From the NCBI RefSeq assembly GCF_016411865.1, contig NZ_JAEKJA010000009.1, positions 114,878 to 178,877 of the forward strand: a stretch of 64,000 nt of DNA, written 5' to 3'. The first letter of the stretch is position 1. Each line of letters begins with the position of its first letter. Source of the DNA: Acuticoccus mangrovi. Lineage in GTDB: Bacteria; Pseudomonadota; Alphaproteobacteria; Rhizobiales; Amorphaceae. The position numbers and the translations under genes were made by a program. This document shows positions 63,424-64,000 of the stretch, piece by piece. The notes below the pieces were generated by a model. That model had not been told where the DNA came from, made no database searches, and worked only from the letters and a program-made list of their open reading frames with translations.

Positions 63424-64000
63424 ATGGCACCGCTTCTCAGCGTCAAGGGGCTGCGCAAGGTGTTCGGGAACCTGACGGTGCTCGATGGGGTCGATCTCTC
63501 CGTCGAGCGCGGCGAGGTGATCGGCTTCATCGGCTCGTCCGGCTCGGGCAAGTCGACCTTCCTGCGCTGTCTCAACCATCTGGAGGTGCCGACCGACGGT
63601 GAGATCCGTCTCGACGGCGAGCTCGTGGGCTACGCCGAGGCGGGGGGCACGGTCCGCCCGCTGCCCGAGCGCAAGCTGAGCGAGCAGCGGCGCCAGATGG
63701 CGATGGTGTTCCAGCACTTCAATCTCTGGCCCCACAAGACGGCGCTCGAAAACATCACCGAAGGGCCCATCGTGGTGAAGCGGGAAGCGGGAGCCGTCGC
63801 CCGTGAGCGGGGGCGGGCGCTCCTCGCGCGGGTCGGGCTCGGCGACAAGGCCGACGCCTATCCGAGCCGCCTCTCCGGCGGTCAGCAGCAGCGCGTGGCG
63901 ATCGCCCGGGCGCTCGCTCTCGAGCCCAAGATCCTGTTGTTCGACGAGCCCACCTCGGCCCTCGATCCGGAGCTCGTCAACGAGGTGCTGAAGGTCATCC
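63424..64000 (+). CDS. Polar amino-acid ABC transporter ATPase (partial, runs off the window)
   Basis: The first 192 residues of a GlnQ/HisP-type ATPase: MAPLLSVKGLRKVFGNLTVLD, Walker A GSSGSGKSTFLRCLNHLE, Q-loop FQHFNLWPHKTALEN, signature RLSGGQQQRVAIARAL and Walker B ILLFDEPTSALDPELVNEV. The reading frame is open to the last base; the last ~50 residues and the permease genes lie beyond the window. It is the second gene of the operon controlled by the LysR regulator. Confidence 0.93.
   Translation, partial: MAPLLSVKGLRKVFGNLTVLDGVDLSVERGEVIGFIGSSGSGKSTFLRCLNHLEVPTDGEIRLDGELVGYAEAGGTVRPLPERKLSEQRRQMAMVFQHFNLWPHKTALENITEGPIVVKREAGAVARERGRALLARVGLGDKADAYPSRLSGGQQQRVAIARALALEPKILLFDEPTSALDPELVNEVLKVI

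Overview
The window is one gene-dense stretch of a high-G+C alphaproteobacterial chromosome, most likely from the order Hyphomicrobiales (Rhizobiales). By eye, protein genes favour G/C at third codon positions throughout. The gene order matches what is known for rhizobial-type genomes: trpD-trpC-moaC-moeA-lexA; xthA-erpA/dgt-argS-SPOR-nagZ-scpA-scpB-tatABC-serS-pcm-nlpD-like; yajC-secD-secF-Mth938-squalene-synthase-like; and aminotransferase-hom-glpX-recJ. An alphaproteobacterial SOS box (GTTC-N7-GTTC) lies upstream of lexA. The species cannot be named from sequence alone. There is no CRISPR array, rRNA operon, prophage or intact insertion sequence.

Layout. 1-7 kb: a MerR-like regulator, then a leftward block of lexA, moeA, a fused trpC-moaC gene, trpD and a PpiD-like periplasmic chaperone. 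7-15 kb: tpiA, a ceramidase-like membrane protein and a glutathione transferase, a SAM methyltransferase, an amino-acid permease, parE and a thioredoxin-fold protein. 14.7-15.6 kb: a long intergenic island with an independent mini-gene whose ribosome-binding site is complementary to the whole 16S rRNA 3' tail. 15.6-18.1 kb: a VOC protein, an AraC regulator, xthA and erpA. 18.2-32 kb: a rightward housekeeping block (dgt, argS, SPOR protein, nagZ, scpAB, an orphan ABC ATPase, tatABC, serS, pcm, an amidase-activator-like lipoprotein). 32-34.3 kb: a leftward block of a DUF815 ATPase, folP and folK. 34.5-38.7 kb: rightward yajC, secD, secF and homologues of two mitochondrial complex I assembly factors. 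38.7-54 kb: PHA synthase, a lipoprotein, methionine/threonine-pathway genes, glpX, an amidase, recJ, an enoyl-CoA hydratase, paired peptidases, a phosphohexomutase and a lone GH8 endoglucanase. 54.9-58 kb: a three-gene URC-type uracil catabolism operon. 58.2-64 kb: glucokinase, tRNA-Gly(GCC), an MFS transporter of different composition, and a LysR-controlled polar amino-acid ABC transporter that runs off the end.

Most genes form tightly coupled operons with 1-8 bp start/stop overlaps. The most unusual observations are an in-frame TrpC-MoaC fusion, the 26-codon mini-gene at 15.4 kb, the compact URC1-URC4-upp operon, and a methyltransferase that might belong to the DsyB (DMSP synthesis) family. 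None of the functional assignments was tested by database search; all rest on motif and gene-order recognition.
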